Shown here piece by piece: positions 7,172-17,215 of a stretch of DNA of 64,000 nt. The notes below the pieces were generated by a model that saw nothing but the letters and a program-made list of their open reading frames with translations, did not search any database and was not told the DNA's origin. Position numbers and translations under genes: made by a program. This DNA is from an uncultured Roseicyclus sp. (GTDB taxonomy: Bacteria; Pseudomonadota; Alphaproteobacteria; Rhodobacterales; Rhodobacteraceae), in contig CANLXA010000001.1 in the NCBI GenBank assembly GCA_947494975.1, positions 310,001 through 374,000 on the forward strand, read 5' to 3'. The stretch's first letter is position 1, and each line of letters begins with the position of its first letter.

Positions 7172-9981
7172 GCGGCTGGCGGCACCCCGATCTCGGTACG
7201 GAAATTGACCGCTCCAAGCCCCTTACGGCCAAGGTCGATTGGACGAAAATCCATGGCTTTCACGGGGACACACTTGCATCAGCACTCCTCGCCTCCGGTC
7301 CCCGCACGATTGCGCGAAGCTTCAAGTACCACCGCCCTCGCGGTCTCTACGGGATGGGCGCGGAGGAGCCAAACGCGCTGTTCGACATCACCCGCGACGG
7401 CACAACGATCCCCAACGAACGCGCCACCCTGACGCCGCTCACCGATGGCCTGAAGGCCCGCGCCGTCAACGCGTCTCCCACGGCCGAGCGCGACCGCGCC
7501 CGCTGGCTTGATCTGCTGCACCGCGCCATCCCGGCGGGCTTCTACTACAAGACCTTCATGGCCGGTGGCTGGCACCTCTATGAACCGCGCATCCGCGCCA
7601 TGGCCGGTCTCGGCAGGCTCGATCCCAACACCAACCCACCGGCTGACACGCCCGCCCGCTCGGCCACCTGCGATCTGCTGGTGATCGGCGCGGGTCCGGC
7701 GGGCCTTGCCGCCGCGAAAGCGGCCGCCGAGCAGGAACGCGCTGTATGGCTGATTGAAGATGGCACCTCTCTCGGCGGTGCCCTTCGCTGGCGGGGAGGC
7801 GAGATCGACGGTGCCGACTGGACTGACTTTGCGCGCGCCACTGAAACCGCGATCCTCAATTCTGATGGCCGCATCCTGACCAATACAACTGCATGGGGCG
7901 CCTTCGATCACAGCCTGATCGCCGCGTGGCAACGCGGGCCGGACCATGACGTCCATTGGCGCATCCGCCCGGCGGACACGATCCTGGCTACCGGCGCGGT
8001 CGAGCGCCCCCTCTGGCCCGCTCAAAACGACTTACCGGGCGTGATGTCAGCGGAGGCCGCGCACCATTATCTCACACTTTATGGCGCCGTTGCGGGTCGC
8101 CGCATCCTGATCGCCACTGGTTCGGACGCCAGCTACGCGACCGCCGCTGCCTTCGCCGCCACGGGGGCGAAGGTTACGCTGGCCGACGCGCGTGATGCCA
8201 CACCCGCAGCGCCCGATGGCGTGCGTGTGCTGAGCCGTCAAACACTGCGGGCCGTCCACGGCAAAACGGAAACCTGGGGAGCAACCCTGAACGACCAGTT
8301 TCACAGCGCCGATGCTGTTCTGGTTTCCGGCGGGTTCACGCCGTCGGTCCACCTGCATTGCCAATCCGGTGGCAAGCTGGATTGGAACGCGGAGAAGGAC
8401 GCGCTTGTCCCCCGGCCCGGCACCAGCCACATGAAAGTCATCGGCGCGGCCAACGGCACGTTCGGCCTTGGCCCGGCCCTGGCCGAAGGGGCGACCGCAG
8501 CGGGCGGCTTGGCCCCCGACACCCCGGACGGGACCAATTGGCGATGGCACCCGGCGCGGCCTGATATCGACGCATCGGGCCGGATCTGGATCGATCTGCA
8601 AAACGACGTGACGCTGAAGGACGTGAAGCTCGCCGCGCGTGAAGGGTTCACATCGGTCGAGCACCTGAAACGCTACACGACCCTGGGCATGGCCACCGAT
8701 CAGGGCCGCACGTCGAATTTTCCCGGCCTCGCCGCGATGGCCGACGCGACCCGGCGCAGTATTCCCGAGACCGGAACCACAACCTTTCGCCCACCTGTCC
8801 GGCCCGTGCCGCTGAGTGTGATCGCCGGGCGCAGGCGGGGTGATCTGTTCAACCCGCTCAAGCGCTTGCCGCTGGAAGACGCCCATCGCGCCCAAGGCGC
8901 CGTCTTCCGCGAATATGGTGGCTGGCTGCGCCCCTCGGCCTATGGAAAGGACGAAGCCGCCGCCATCCAGGCGGAGGCCGAGGCGGCCCGCGATACCGTT
9001 GCGATCTACGACGCCTCGCCTTTGGGCAAGCTGGACATCATCGGGCCGGGCGCGCCCGCGCTGCTTGATTTCGCGTTCTACAACCGCCTGTCGACGTTGA
9101 AACCGGGACGGGCACGGTATGCATTTCTTCTGCGGGAAAGTGGCATCGTGTTTGACGACGGTGTCGTGCTGCGCCCATCGGAGAACCGCTTCATCGTTTC
9201 GGCCTCGTCGTCCCATGTCGACGCCGTGCGCCTCCTGCTGGAGGATCCGCGACAAGGCCGGTTTGACCCGTCGCAGGTTGCGATCCACGATGTAACGCAG
9301 GCCTGGACGACACTCACCGTCACCGGCCCGCGCGCGCCCGAGCTGCTGGCGGCGGTGGGTATCGATGTCGACCTCCCGCATATGGGCGTGGCTGAAACCA
9401 CATGGGGCGATGCCCCCCTTCGCATCGCGCGGATCAGCTTTACCGGCGATCGATCCTATGAACTGTCGGTCCCCCTGCGCCAAGGGCCAACGCTCCACAC
9501 GCGGCTCGATGTGGCACTCGGCGCCGTGGATGGCCGCTGGATCGGGCTGGAGGCCGTCATGATCCTGCGCGCGGAAAAGGGGTACATCGTGATCGGCAAG
9601 GATACGGACGGGCTCACGATGCCCCACGATCTGGGCTGGGGCGGGCCGCGTGACACACGCGAGGATGAGTATCTGGGCAAGTCATCGCTCTTTACCGAGG
9701 CGGCCATGGCCGCCGATCGACGTCAGTTGGTGGGCCTGTCCACCACGAACGTTGTGTCCACCGGCGCGCATCTTGTGCCGCTTGATGGCCCGCGCCGGTC
9801 GCTTGGGTTCGTGACGTCCAGTTACCAAAGCCCAAATCTGCGTCGCCCTATCGCGCTGGCCCTTCTGGAAGGCGGTGCCGCGATGCAGGGCGCGGAAATC
9901 GGCGTGTTTCACAACGGCGCGGTTCAGCGCGCCCGCGTCACAAAGGCGTGCGCCTTTGACCCGGAAGGGGAGCGGCTATGA
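7168..9981 (+). CDS. soxA: Sarcosine oxidase-type alpha subunit
   Basis: The 937-residue subunit contains an N-terminal ferredoxin-like region (GFHGDTLASALLA then SFKYHRPRG), a dinucleotide-binding domain (VIGAGPAGLAAAKAAAE near residue 170) and C-terminal GcvT-type folate-binding domains. In sarcosine oxidase this subunit receives the imine from the beta subunit and makes methylenetetrahydrofolate. The start at 7168 overlaps the soxD stop by 4 bp; an open frame reaching upstream to 7030 merely overlaps soxD. It is slightly shorter than the roughly 970-1000 residues common in the family but complete at both ends. The gamma subunit follows with another ATGA overlap. Confidence 0.9.
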   Translation: MSGWRHPDLGTEIDRSKPLTAKVDWTKIHGFHGDTLASALLASGPRTIARSFKYHRPRGLYGMGAEEPNALFDITRDGTTIPNERATLTPLTDGLKARAVNASPTAERDRARWLDLLHRAIPAGFYYKTFMAGGWHLYEPRIRAMAGLGRLDPNTNPPADTPARSATCDLLVIGAGPAGLAAAKAAAEQERAVWLIEDGTSLGGALRWRGGEIDGADWTDFARATETAILNSDGRILTNTTAWGAFDHSLIAAWQRGPDHDVHWRIRPADTILATGAVERPLWPAQNDLPGVMSAEAAHHYLTLYGAVAGRRILIATGSDASYATAAAFAATGAKVTLADARDATPAAPDGVRVLSRQTLRAVHGKTETWGATLNDQFHSADAVLVSGGFTPSVHLHCQSGGKLDWNAEKDALVPRPGTSHMKVIGAANGTFGLGPALAEGATAAGGLAPDTPDGTNWRWHPARPDIDASGRIWIDLQNDVTLKDVKLAAREGFTSVEHLKRYTTLGMATDQGRTSNFPGLAAMADATRRSIPETGTTTFRPPVRPVPLSVIAGRRRGDLFNPLKRLPLEDAHRAQGAVFREYGGWLRPSAYGKDEAAAIQAEAEAARDTVAIYDASPLGKLDIIGPGAPALLDFAFYNRLSTLKPGRARYAFLLRESGIVFDDGVVLRPSENRFIVSASSSHVDAVRLLLEDPRQGRFDPSQVAIHDVTQAWTTLTVTGPRAPELLAAVGIDVDLPHMGVAETTWGDAPLRIARISFTGDRSYELSVPLRQGPTLHTRLDVALGAVDGRWIGLEAVMILRAEKGYIVIGKDTDGLTMPHDLGWGGPRDTREDEYLGKSSLFTEAAMAADRRQLVGLSTTNVVSTGAHLVPLDGPRRSLGFVTSSYQSPNLRRPIALALLEGGAAMQGAEIGVFHNGAVQRARVTKACAFDPEGERL

Positions 9982-10487
9982 TGAAGGAACGCGACTGGAC
10001 CGACGGCGCCTTGGCCGAAGATGAGACGATGAGCGCCGCAAGCCTTGCGATCCATCGTGCACCCGCCGCGCCATCCTGCATGATCTCCGGCGATCTGGAG
10101 GCCGCTATCGCGGCCCTTGCACCGGGCGCGCGCTCCATTGGCCTGTTTCAGGACCGTCCGCCCATCGCAGCCATCCGCATCGCACGGGACCGCACCTTGC
10201 TGGTCGGTGCGACGGGTGAGCCCGGCTGGCAGGGCGGCTATGCCATCAGCCCGGCAACAGGCCTCTACACCTGTTTCCAGATCAGCGGCGCGAATATTAT
10301 GGACGCCTTGGCCGAAGGCACCGGCGCGGATCTGGCGGCATCGTCGCCTGCGGCAAGCCTGCAATTCGCGGGGATCACCTGCCTGTTGACGCGGCAGGGC
10401 AAGATGGCGGAGCTGTGGGTTGAATCGGCGATGGCGACCTATATCACCACCTGGCTGGCGGGCAGGGACCCGATGAAACGCGCTTAA
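9978..10487 (+). CDS. soxG: Sarcosine oxidase-type gamma subunit
   Basis: A 169-residue protein in the position and with the character of SoxG, the structural gamma subunit of the heterotetramer. Family resemblance is low-complexity but the ending (WVESAMATYITTWL) and the internal FRIS-like stretch are consistent. The start at 9978 overlaps the soxA stop; an ATG at 9981 is an alternative. Its TAA stop overlaps the stop codon of the convergent oxidoreductase gene within the palindrome TTAA at 10484-10487, closing this operon. Confidence 0.8.
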   Translation: MMKERDWTDGALAEDETMSAASLAIHRAPAAPSCMISGDLEAAIAALAPGARSIGLFQDRPPIAAIRIARDRTLLVGATGEPGWQGGYAISPATGLYTCFQISGANIMDALAEGTGADLAASSPAASLQFAGITCLLTRQGKMAELWVESAMATYITTWLAGRDPMKRA

Positions 10488-11497
10488 AGCTCTATCCGCC
10501 GCCCCGTGCGCACGCTTTCATCGGCCGCCAGACAGATGGCCAGTGACCGCACGGCATCCTCCATGTGTCGCGACAGGTCCAGATCCTCGGTGATCGCGCG
10601 ACGCATATAGGCTTGCTCGGCATCGCAAAGCGCCTGGTGTCCCGGCTCCTCCGCCAGGTCGATGCGCTCATCGCCGCCGGGTCGATGGACCAGCAGGCTG
10701 CCGACCCTGGTATGACCGTCAATATCGGCGCTGTCGCCGGGCTCCGCATCGGTGATGGAGACGGAGCCATTGGGGCTGACCACATCTTTCACGAAGAACG
10801 CCGTCTCCGACATCATCGGCCCCCATCCGGCCTCGTACCAGCCGACCGAGCCATCCTCGAACAACACCTGAAACTGGCCGTAATTATACATGTCGTGGGG
10901 CAATTCATCGGAGAGGCGCAGGCCGATCCCATGTACGGCAACCGGGCGCGCATCGGTGATCTGGCACCAGACATCCACATAATGCACGCCGCAATCCACG
11001 ATGGGCGATGTGGTTTGCATCAGCGCCTTGTGTGTCTCCCACTCCGCGCCGCTGGATTGCTGGTTGAGGTTCATCCGGAACACATAGGGCCCGCCAAGAC
11101 CGCGCGCCTCCTCGATCAACCGCATCCAGGACGGATGGTGCCGCAAGATGTAGCCGACCAAGAGTTTGCGGCCTGTGGCCTTCGCACATGCTACGACCCG
11201 TTCGGCATCGACAACGCGGGTGGCGAGTGGCTTTTCGACGAATACATGCGCACCCGCCTCCATCGCTGCGACGGCCAGATCGGCATGGCTGTCGGAATAG
11301 GTGGCAATGACGACGAGGTCGGGGGATTGCGCCAAGCCCTCCTCGAAGGTCGCGAACAGCGGGTAGGTTTTCAATGCCTCCGGCAGGTCGCGGGGGCCGC
11401 GATTGACGAGGCCCACGATCTCCACGCCCTCCGCCGCGTGATGCGCAAGCGCATGGCTCTGCCCCATATTTCCCAGCCCGACGATCAAGACACGCAC
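10484..11497 (-). CDS. Gfo/Idh/MocA-family oxidoreductase (operon member 10)
   Basis: The 337-residue protein has an N-terminal Rossmann fold (VGLGNMG at residues 6-12) and the EKP motif (FVEKPLATRV) that binds the nicotinamide cofactor and substrate, followed by the alpha/beta dimerisation domain of the Gfo/Idh/MocA family. Members oxidise or reduce hydroxyl/keto groups on sugars and cyclitols. It is the last gene of the minus-strand ten-gene operon, 42 bp after the previous one, and ends in a stop shared with the convergent soxG. The specific sugar is unknown. Confidence 0.85.
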   Translation of the reverse strand: MRVLIVGLGNMGQSHALAHHAAEGVEIVGLVNRGPRDLPEALKTYPLFATFEEGLAQSPDLVVIATYSDSHADLAVAAMEAGAHVFVEKPLATRVVDAERVVACAKATGRKLLVGYILRHHPSWMRLIEEARGLGGPYVFRMNLNQQSSGAEWETHKALMQTTSPIVDCGVHYVDVWCQITDARPVAVHGIGLRLSDELPHDMYNYGQFQVLFEDGSVGWYEAGWGPMMSETAFFVKDVVSPNGSVSITDAEPGDSADIDGHTRVGSLLVHRPGGDERIDLAEEPGHQALCDAEQAYMRRAITEDLDLSRHMEDAVRSLAICLAADESVRTGRRIEL

Positions 11498-11539
11498 GCT
11501 AGTCCCTCCGCTGATGAGCGCCCTATGCAGCCACCCACC

Positions 11540-12652
11540 CTAACTCTCCAACCGACGCGCCGCGCCGATTTCAACCTCTTTGCCCGTCATCCGGGACCGC
11601 ACCGCCGCGAAGGCCATGGCCAGGCTCTGCAGATTTTCCGCGGCACCGTTCGACGGCTCGCGATCCTCCTCGATGGCGCACAGAAGCTCTCCCATTGTGC
11701 CCGCGAACCCGTCGTTGAACCACTGGCCCTCAAGGTCCGGGCGGGCGATGCCGTCCGGTGTTGTCAAGGTCACGCGTTGCTGGCTTAGATCCGGGCCATC
11801 GGAGACCATGCTGCCCGCTGTACCGCCCACAAAGGTCGTATCGCGCGGCCCGTGGGGCACGCCGCCATCAAACACAAGCGAGGCCTGCCCGCCATCCATG
11901 CGGATCATGGCCTGAGCCAGAAGCGGCACCTTGTTGGCTTGCCCTGCGCCACGGGCCGCCGAAGCGAAGACCGCCTCCGCCCTGTCGCCAACGACGGAAG
12001 CCACGAAGTCAAACCAATGCACGCCAAAATCGTAGAGGATCAGATCCTCGATCTCGTCAAACGGGGTGCCCGCCGTCCAGCCATGGGTCCAGTGGACCGC
12101 CAGATGTACGGACAAGACCTGCCCGATATGCCCGGCGCGGGCGGCTTCCCGCATGAAGGCAAAATGCGGCGACCAGCGGCCATTCTGGTTTACGGCCAGC
12201 TTCACACCCTTGTCCTGCGCCAGCTTCACAAGGTCCATCCCGATATCCAGATCGGTAACGAAGGGCTTTTGGCTCAGCACATGTTTTCCCGCCAGAAGCG
12301 CGGCGCGTAGGATCTCAGCCCGGTGCTCGGGATGCAGCGTCACATCCACCACGTCGATATCGGGATTGGAGAGGATCGCCTCCCATTCCTCCTCGATCCG
12401 CGCATCGGGGCAGAACTCGGCGGCCTTTTCCTCAGCCTTGGCGCGGGTGCGGTTCCAGAGCGCGGCGACCTCGTAGCCCTGCGTCCGATACGCATCGAGA
12501 TGGGAGCCGGAAATGCCGCCTGTCCCGATAATCCCGATCCGGGGGCGCAGATGGGTGGGCTTGGGGGGGCGGTAGGCCACATCAGGCGCTGCGATCCCGG
12601 GCAGATCGGCCGCCCTCAGAGCATAGGTATCACTGTCACCGGAATCGCTCAT
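11540..12652 (-). CDS. Gfo/Idh/MocA-family oxidoreductase with N-terminal extension and QKP motif
   Basis: 370 residues. The Rossmann motif GIIGTGGISGSH begins only after about 50 residues of proline-rich extension. The usual EKP motif reads SQKP here (glutamine replacing glutamate), seen in some subfamilies. The ATG at 12652 overlaps the previous stop (ATGA); the open frame continues upstream to 13072 but that part lies antisense-shifted within the preceding gene and is not coding. It is ninth in the operon. Presence of several paralogues side by side suggests stepwise oxidation/reduction of one sugar at different carbons, as in keto-sugar elimination pathways; this is inference. Confidence 0.85.
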   Translation of the reverse strand: MSDSGDSDTYALRAADLPGIAAPDVAYRPPKPTHLRPRIGIIGTGGISGSHLDAYRTQGYEVAALWNRTRAKAEEKAAEFCPDARIEEEWEAILSNPDIDVVDVTLHPEHRAEILRAALLAGKHVLSQKPFVTDLDIGMDLVKLAQDKGVKLAVNQNGRWSPHFAFMREAARAGHIGQVLSVHLAVHWTHGWTAGTPFDEIEDLILYDFGVHWFDFVASVVGDRAEAVFASAARGAGQANKVPLLAQAMIRMDGGQASLVFDGGVPHGPRDTTFVGGTAGSMVSDGPDLSQQRVTLTTPDGIARPDLEGQWFNDGFAGTMGELLCAIEEDREPSNGAAENLQSLAMAFAAVRSRMTGKEVEIGAARRLES

Positions 12653-13728
12653 GGCAGAAGCTCCATCGTGCGTTTGGCGGCGGCGGATGCCGCGGCGGTG
12701 TCCACAATCCGTTGGCCGGTCAACGAGATTTCGGGAGAGAGCGGGCCGTCGGGCGCCCCGCCACGTTCGATCAGACCCAAGACATATTCGATGGCGCTTC
12801 GGCGACCCTCGGGAAGCGGATCCACCGGGATCTCGTGGCGCTCGGGTCGGTCGCGGGTCTGGACCGTCACCGCCTCCGCGTAATCCGGGCTGGCGATCGT
12901 GCCCTCCGTGCCGACCAGCACGAAGCCGCAGGTGGGTTGCGGCTGGGTTGTCCAGGGATCGGAAAACGTGCCCCAGCGCGTTTCCATCTTGCTCAGGCTG
13001 CCCCAAGGGTAGCGGCAGACGGCCACGGCATGCTGGTCCACTTCGACACGCGGTGTGTGATCGATGGTGCAAGTCACCTCCACCGGAGCCTCACCGCCCA
13101 TGAACCATGTGCCAAGCGTCGCGCCATACCCCATGTAATCCAACAGGCTCCCGCCACCCGAGGCCTTCTTGTACCACCAACTGTCCGGCTTCTGGCGCTC
13201 GACCTCCTTATCGGACACCTCCACCTTGTCGGCGAGATGGTAGAGCGGCCCGCGATTGCCATCGTAGAAATGAACCTCGCGCAGATCGCCGATCCAGCCC
13301 TCATCGATCAGGCGTTTGGCCGTGTTGTGGGACGCGACCCAGGCCAGCGGCCAGTTGATGGCCAGAACCTTACCCGTATTCTCCATCGCCGCGATCATCC
13401 GGCGGGCATTATCGGTGGTGTCTGCGAACGGTTTTTCCACGTGGATATGCACGCCGTGGGGCGCGAGGCGTTCGGTCATATCCGCATGGTCGGCGGGTGC
13501 GCTACACAGAATCGCCAGATCGTAAGGGCCCGCCGCCATGCAGGTATCGAAGTCGGTAAACACCCGATCCTCGGGCAAATCGAAATTCTCGACGGCGCTC
13601 TGCATTCTGGCGCGGTCGGGATGGTAGAGCCCTGCGATCTCCGCGTTGGGATGCTCAAAGACCTCGCGCAGCAGATCCCCCATATGCATGTGATCGAAGC
13701 TGATCCCGACAACACGATATCTGGCCAT
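12649..13728 (-). CDS. Gfo/Idh/MocA-like oxidoreductase with degenerate nucleotide-binding motif
   Basis: The 359-residue protein keeps the family's EKP motif (HVEKPFAD) and C-terminal domain but its first beta-strand turn reads VVGISFDHMHMGDLL, lacking the GxGxxG loop of ordinary members. Such variants may bind cofactor differently, hold it tightly or act without redox turnover. Start: ATG at 13728, giving MARYRVVG, 10 bp after the permease stop; the upstream in-frame extension lies in the permease gene. Eighth gene of the operon and coupled to the next by ATGA overlap. Confidence 0.8.
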   Translation of the reverse strand: MARYRVVGISFDHMHMGDLLREVFEHPNAEIAGLYHPDRARMQSAVENFDLPEDRVFTDFDTCMAAGPYDLAILCSAPADHADMTERLAPHGVHIHVEKPFADTTDNARRMIAAMENTGKVLAINWPLAWVASHNTAKRLIDEGWIGDLREVHFYDGNRGPLYHLADKVEVSDKEVERQKPDSWWYKKASGGGSLLDYMGYGATLGTWFMGGEAPVEVTCTIDHTPRVEVDQHAVAVCRYPWGSLSKMETRWGTFSDPWTTQPQPTCGFVLVGTEGTIASPDYAEAVTVQTRDRPERHEIPVDPLPEGRRSAIEYVLGLIERGGAPDGPLSPEISLTGQRIVDTAAASAAAKRTMELLP

Positions 13729-13738
13729 CCGATGTCTC

Positions 13739-14761
13739 CTATCTTGTCCCGGTGATCCGCACATACAGCGCCGTCACCAGCAGAATGATCAACCCGAAGA
13801 GGGCAATCCGCGCACCTTCGGGCATTTGCAGAAGCGTCAGCATCGTGTCGATGACCCGCAGGATCAACGCGCCCACGATAGCACCGGCAAACGATCCGCG
13901 CCCGCCAAAGATCGACGTGCCGCCAATCACCGCCGCGGCAACCGAGGGCAGCATCAGCGGGTTGGCCAGCGACAGGGACGGCGCGCGGATCATGCCCAGA
14001 TACAGGAGCCCCGCCACCGACGCGATCAGACCCGACAGCGCATAAAGCGCCAGGAACACCTGCCACGAGCGCACGCCCGAGAGCTTCGCGGCATGTTCAT
14101 TGGAGCCGAGCGCAAACAGAAGCCGCCCGAAGCCCGTGGCCCGCATCAACCAGATGACGAAGATCGCAAATGGCACGAACAGGAACAGGCCGTTGGGCAT
14201 TGCGAAGGTCCGCCCCGTCCCCAGCCATTCCAGAAACGCCGGGATCTCCGTTCCGGTGGCGATGACGAAGCGCTGATAGACCTGCAGGCACCCGGTTGCG
14301 ATCAGGCCAGTGCCAAGCGTCATGATCAGCGGATGCACCCGCACGACGCCCACGCCGAAGCCGTTTACCAGCCCGACGATCATGCCCACCGCCATGGCGA
14401 TCAGCACCGCGGGCACCGGCCCCATGAGCGGCATCAGCGTGGCACAGACAAAGGCCGAGCAGGTCGCGACGATCCCGGCGCTGAGGTCGATCCCGGCGGT
14501 TAACATCGTTAAGACCTGGCAGGCGGCAATCATCGCAAGCGGGATGGCGAACTTGATCAGGTTGCCAACCCAAAACGTCGAAATGATCCCCTCGCGCCCG
14601 CCCAGAAACGGCAAAACGATGCCAGGGCGCATGACCTCCAACACTCCGATCAGGAAAAAGAGAAACGCGATGAGCGGGATCACGGGATTATCCGCCAGAT
14701 ACCGGCCAAACCGCACGAGGCGCGGGTCCGATGCGGCCGTTTGCTCCGGATGAATGCTCAT
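13739..14761 (-). CDS. CUT2-type ABC sugar transporter permease (second)
   Basis: A 340-residue RbsC/XylH-type permease with a short cytoplasmic N-terminus and eight to ten hydrophobic segments, including a stretch VLTMLTAGIDLSAGI typical of the family loop. It couples to the first permease with a 4-bp overlap (ATGA), which fixes the ATG at 14761; a much longer open frame upstream overlaps the other permease. The pair probably form the heterodimeric channel for the sugar captured by the binding protein at 17257-18273. Confidence 0.9.
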   Translation of the reverse strand: MSIHPEQTAASDPRLVRFGRYLADNPVIPLIAFLFFLIGVLEVMRPGIVLPFLGGREGIISTFWVGNLIKFAIPLAMIAACQVLTMLTAGIDLSAGIVATCSAFVCATLMPLMGPVPAVLIAMAVGMIVGLVNGFGVGVVRVHPLIMTLGTGLIATGCLQVYQRFVIATGTEIPAFLEWLGTGRTFAMPNGLFLFVPFAIFVIWLMRATGFGRLLFALGSNEHAAKLSGVRSWQVFLALYALSGLIASVAGLLYLGMIRAPSLSLANPLMLPSVAAAVIGGTSIFGGRGSFAGAIVGALILRVIDTMLTLLQMPEGARIALFGLIILLVTALYVRITGTR

Positions 14762-15696
14762 GCCCGCACCCCCCTGTAGGTGACGATGGCCCCGAGCATC
14801 ACAACGGCCACCATGATCACCCCCTCCACGATGGTGGTGACGTTCGGGTCCACCGCAGCCAGCGTCAGGATCGTGCGGATGATGCGCAGGATGAAGACGG
14901 CGATGATCGGCCCCAGAAGCCCGCCACGCCCGCCCCCAAGGACCACACCGCCCAAGACCACCGCCGCGACGGAGGCAAGCAGATACGGGCCGGGCACTGG
15001 TTCCCCAATTCCCGTCAGCATGATGAGACTCATGCCCCCCATCGCCGCCAGCAAGCCGCAAAGCGCATAGGCCACCACTTTGGTCCAACCGACACTAACG
15101 CCCGAGCGGAACGCCGCCAGTTCGTCCGACCCCACCGCATAGATCGACAACCCGATCTTGGAGCGGCGCACGGGCATCCAGACCAACGCAATCGCCACCG
15201 CCATCACCACCAAAGCCATCGGCAAGCCGGGCAGTATCGAGCCCGCGATGATCCCCTGCATCGCATCTGTTACATTGCCGCCGGGTGTCGACAGGATCAG
15301 CAGCGCCACACCCTCCCACACGAACAGCATGGCCAGCGTCACCACGATATCCGGAACCTTGGTCACCACGATCAACGCGCCGTTGATCGCTCCCATCGCC
15401 GTGCCGACGCCGAGCGTGATTATGATCGCGGGCACGGCCCCCATGCTTTGCATCAGGACCGCCGCCGTCACGCCACAGACAGCCATCATCGACGCAATCG
15501 ATAGATCGATGCCACCCACAATCACGACAATCGCCATGGCCGCCGTGGCGAAGGCAAAGGGCAAGGCCGCGCGGGCGAGGCTTTCAAGGCCGGTGGCCCC
15601 GAAGCTCGGCTGGATCAGCTTGGTGATGCCCAACAGGACCATCAGCAGCACCAGCAGGCCAAGGACCCAAGCATGTTTCTGCACCAGCCGTGTCAT
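14758..15696 (-). CDS. CUT2-type ABC sugar transporter permease (first)
   Basis: 312-residue RbsC-family inner-membrane permease with multiple hydrophobic helices and the IVGGIDLSIASM motif that contacts the ATPase in this family. ATG at 15696 overlaps the ATPase stop by 4 bp, and its own stop overlaps the second permease. Two different permeases in one CUT2 operon is a common arrangement for sugar and cyclitol importers. Confidence 0.9.
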   Translation of the reverse strand: MTRLVQKHAWVLGLLVLLMVLLGITKLIQPSFGATGLESLARAALPFAFATAAMAIVVIVGGIDLSIASMMAVCGVTAAVLMQSMGAVPAIIITLGVGTAMGAINGALIVVTKVPDIVVTLAMLFVWEGVALLILSTPGGNVTDAMQGIIAGSILPGLPMALVVMAVAIALVWMPVRRSKIGLSIYAVGSDELAAFRSGVSVGWTKVVAYALCGLLAAMGGMSLIMLTGIGEPVPGPYLLASVAAVVLGGVVLGGGRGGLLGPIIAVFILRIIRTILTLAAVDPNVTTIVEGVIMVAVVMLGAIVTYRGVRA

Positions 15697-17183
15697 GACG
15701 CCGCCTTGTCTTCAGTCAGGCCGTAGGCGGCGCGCATCAGGGTTTCCTCATCGGCCTCGGCGGCGTCGATCACGTCGACCACACGCCCGTTGAAGATCAC
15801 CACCGCGCGGTCGCAGGCCAGCGGCACTTCCTCCAGTTCCGACGTGTAGAAGAGCACCGCCGCACCTTGATCCGCCAATTCGCGGACCAGCGGATAGATC
15901 TGGCGTTTCGTGCGCACATCGATGCCGCGCGTGGGATCGAACAGGAGCAGTGTTTCCACCCCATGGGCCAACCAGCGCCCAATGGTCACCTTCTGCTGAT
16001 TGCCGCCGGACAGGCGCTGCACCTCACCCTTGGCACGGGTGTCGATCTGCAGCTTGTCGATGGCATGGCCCACCCGCTCGCGCTCGTGGCGAGCCTTCAA
16101 TGGCCCCCAAGATCCGACGCGCGCGGAGAACGGCAACGCGATGTTTTCGTGGACCGAGCGTTCGCGTAGCAATGCCTCGGCCCGGTCGCCGGGGACAAAG
16201 GTCAGACCTGCTGAAATAGCGTCGGCAGGGTGGCCAAAGCTGACGGGTGAACCATCTACTTCGAACGTGCCGCTTGTGGGTCGGCGGAACCCTGCAAGGA
16301 CATCGAATACCTCATCCTGCCCCTGCCCCTCCAACGCGACCACGCCCAGAACCTCGCCGGGATAAAGATCTAACGATACATCCGTAACCTTCGGGGCCAC
16401 GGCCAGGCCGCGCGCCCGGATCCGCGGTGTACCTTCCTTCGCGCGGGCGCCGCCGGTCTCCCTTGCGCCAAGGTCGATCTTTGCCCCCAGCATCATCTCG
16501 ACCACACGGCCCTCAACGCCTGGCTCGATCTTCAGATCACCGACGCTGCGGCCATCGCGCAGAACGGTCGCACTGTCACACAGCTCGGAGATTTCCGTGA
16601 ACCGATGCGAGATATAGATCACGCCGCGTCCCTCATCAGCCTGCGCGCGCACGACCCGCAGGACATTTTCCACCAGGTCCGTGGGCAACGCCGCGGTCAT
16701 TTCATCAAGGAGCAACACGTCCGGTTCAGCCGCCAATGCGCGGGCGAGATCAAGGATACGAAGCGTTGCCAACGGCAGATCGGCAATCATGTGGTCGAGG
16801 CGTAAGCCGCCGACTCCCAATTCGTTAACCCAGTTAAGGAATGGCTCAACCGGCGTATCGCCAAGGCGCAGATTGTCGGCCACGTCGAGATCGGGGATCA
16901 GCGACGGCTCCTGATAGACCGGCACAAGGCCGGATCGGCGCGCCTGTGCGGGAGAGCCGACACGCGCTTCCTCGCCCCGGATCAGAACCTTGCCACTGTC
17001 GGGGCGCAGCGCCCCGGTAATTATCTTCACGAAGGTCGATTTGCCCGCACCATTGGCGCCCATCAGCGCCACAACCTGGCCCCGCGCCACGTGGAGGCTC
17101 GCATCGCTCAAGGCCCTGACGGCACCAAAACTCTTGGCGATCCCGCTTGCATCGAGCAAGCTATCGCGCTGCACCTCGTCCAT
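15693..17183 (-). CDS. CUT2-type ABC sugar transporter ATPase, two nucleotide-binding domains
   Basis: The 496-residue RbsA/MglA-type protein has two fused ATPase domains. The first has a good Walker A (GANGAGKST, about residue 40) and Walker B (VLLLDEMTAAL) but a degenerate ABC signature; the second has a degenerate Walker A (LEGQGQDEVF) and a good signature (LSGGNQQKV), so one composite active site is intact, as usual in this family. ATG at 17183 gives MDEVQRDSLLDA; the open frame upstream to 17357 overlaps the binding-protein gene. A hairpin (17216-17242) separates it from that gene. Confidence 0.9.
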   Translation of the reverse strand: MDEVQRDSLLDASGIAKSFGAVRALSDASLHVARGQVVALMGANGAGKSTFVKIITGALRPDSGKVLIRGEEARVGSPAQARRSGLVPVYQEPSLIPDLDVADNLRLGDTPVEPFLNWVNELGVGGLRLDHMIADLPLATLRILDLARALAAEPDVLLLDEMTAALPTDLVENVLRVVRAQADEGRGVIYISHRFTEISELCDSATVLRDGRSVGDLKIEPGVEGRVVEMMLGAKIDLGARETGGARAKEGTPRIRARGLAVAPKVTDVSLDLYPGEVLGVVALEGQGQDEVFDVLAGFRRPTSGTFEVDGSPVSFGHPADAISAGLTFVPGDRAEALLRERSVHENIALPFSARVGSWGPLKARHERERVGHAIDKLQIDTRAKGEVQRLSGGNQQKVTIGRWLAHGVETLLLFDPTRGIDVRTKRQIYPLVRELADQGAAVLFYTSELEEVPLACDRAVVIFNGRVVDVIDAAEADEETLMRAAYGLTEDKAAS

Positions 17184-17215
17184 GACGCCCCTGATTTTCT
17201 GGGATGTTTCGGGAT

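Noticed and set aside
5526-9627. Long minus-strand frames (5526-7232 and 8047-9627) across soxB and soxA
   Set aside because: Shadows of the sox genes; no start signals or recognisable domain.
5664-10487. Thiosulfate-oxidising Sox system
   Set aside because: The subunits are sarcosine-oxidase type (FAD, folate domains), sharing only the gene names.
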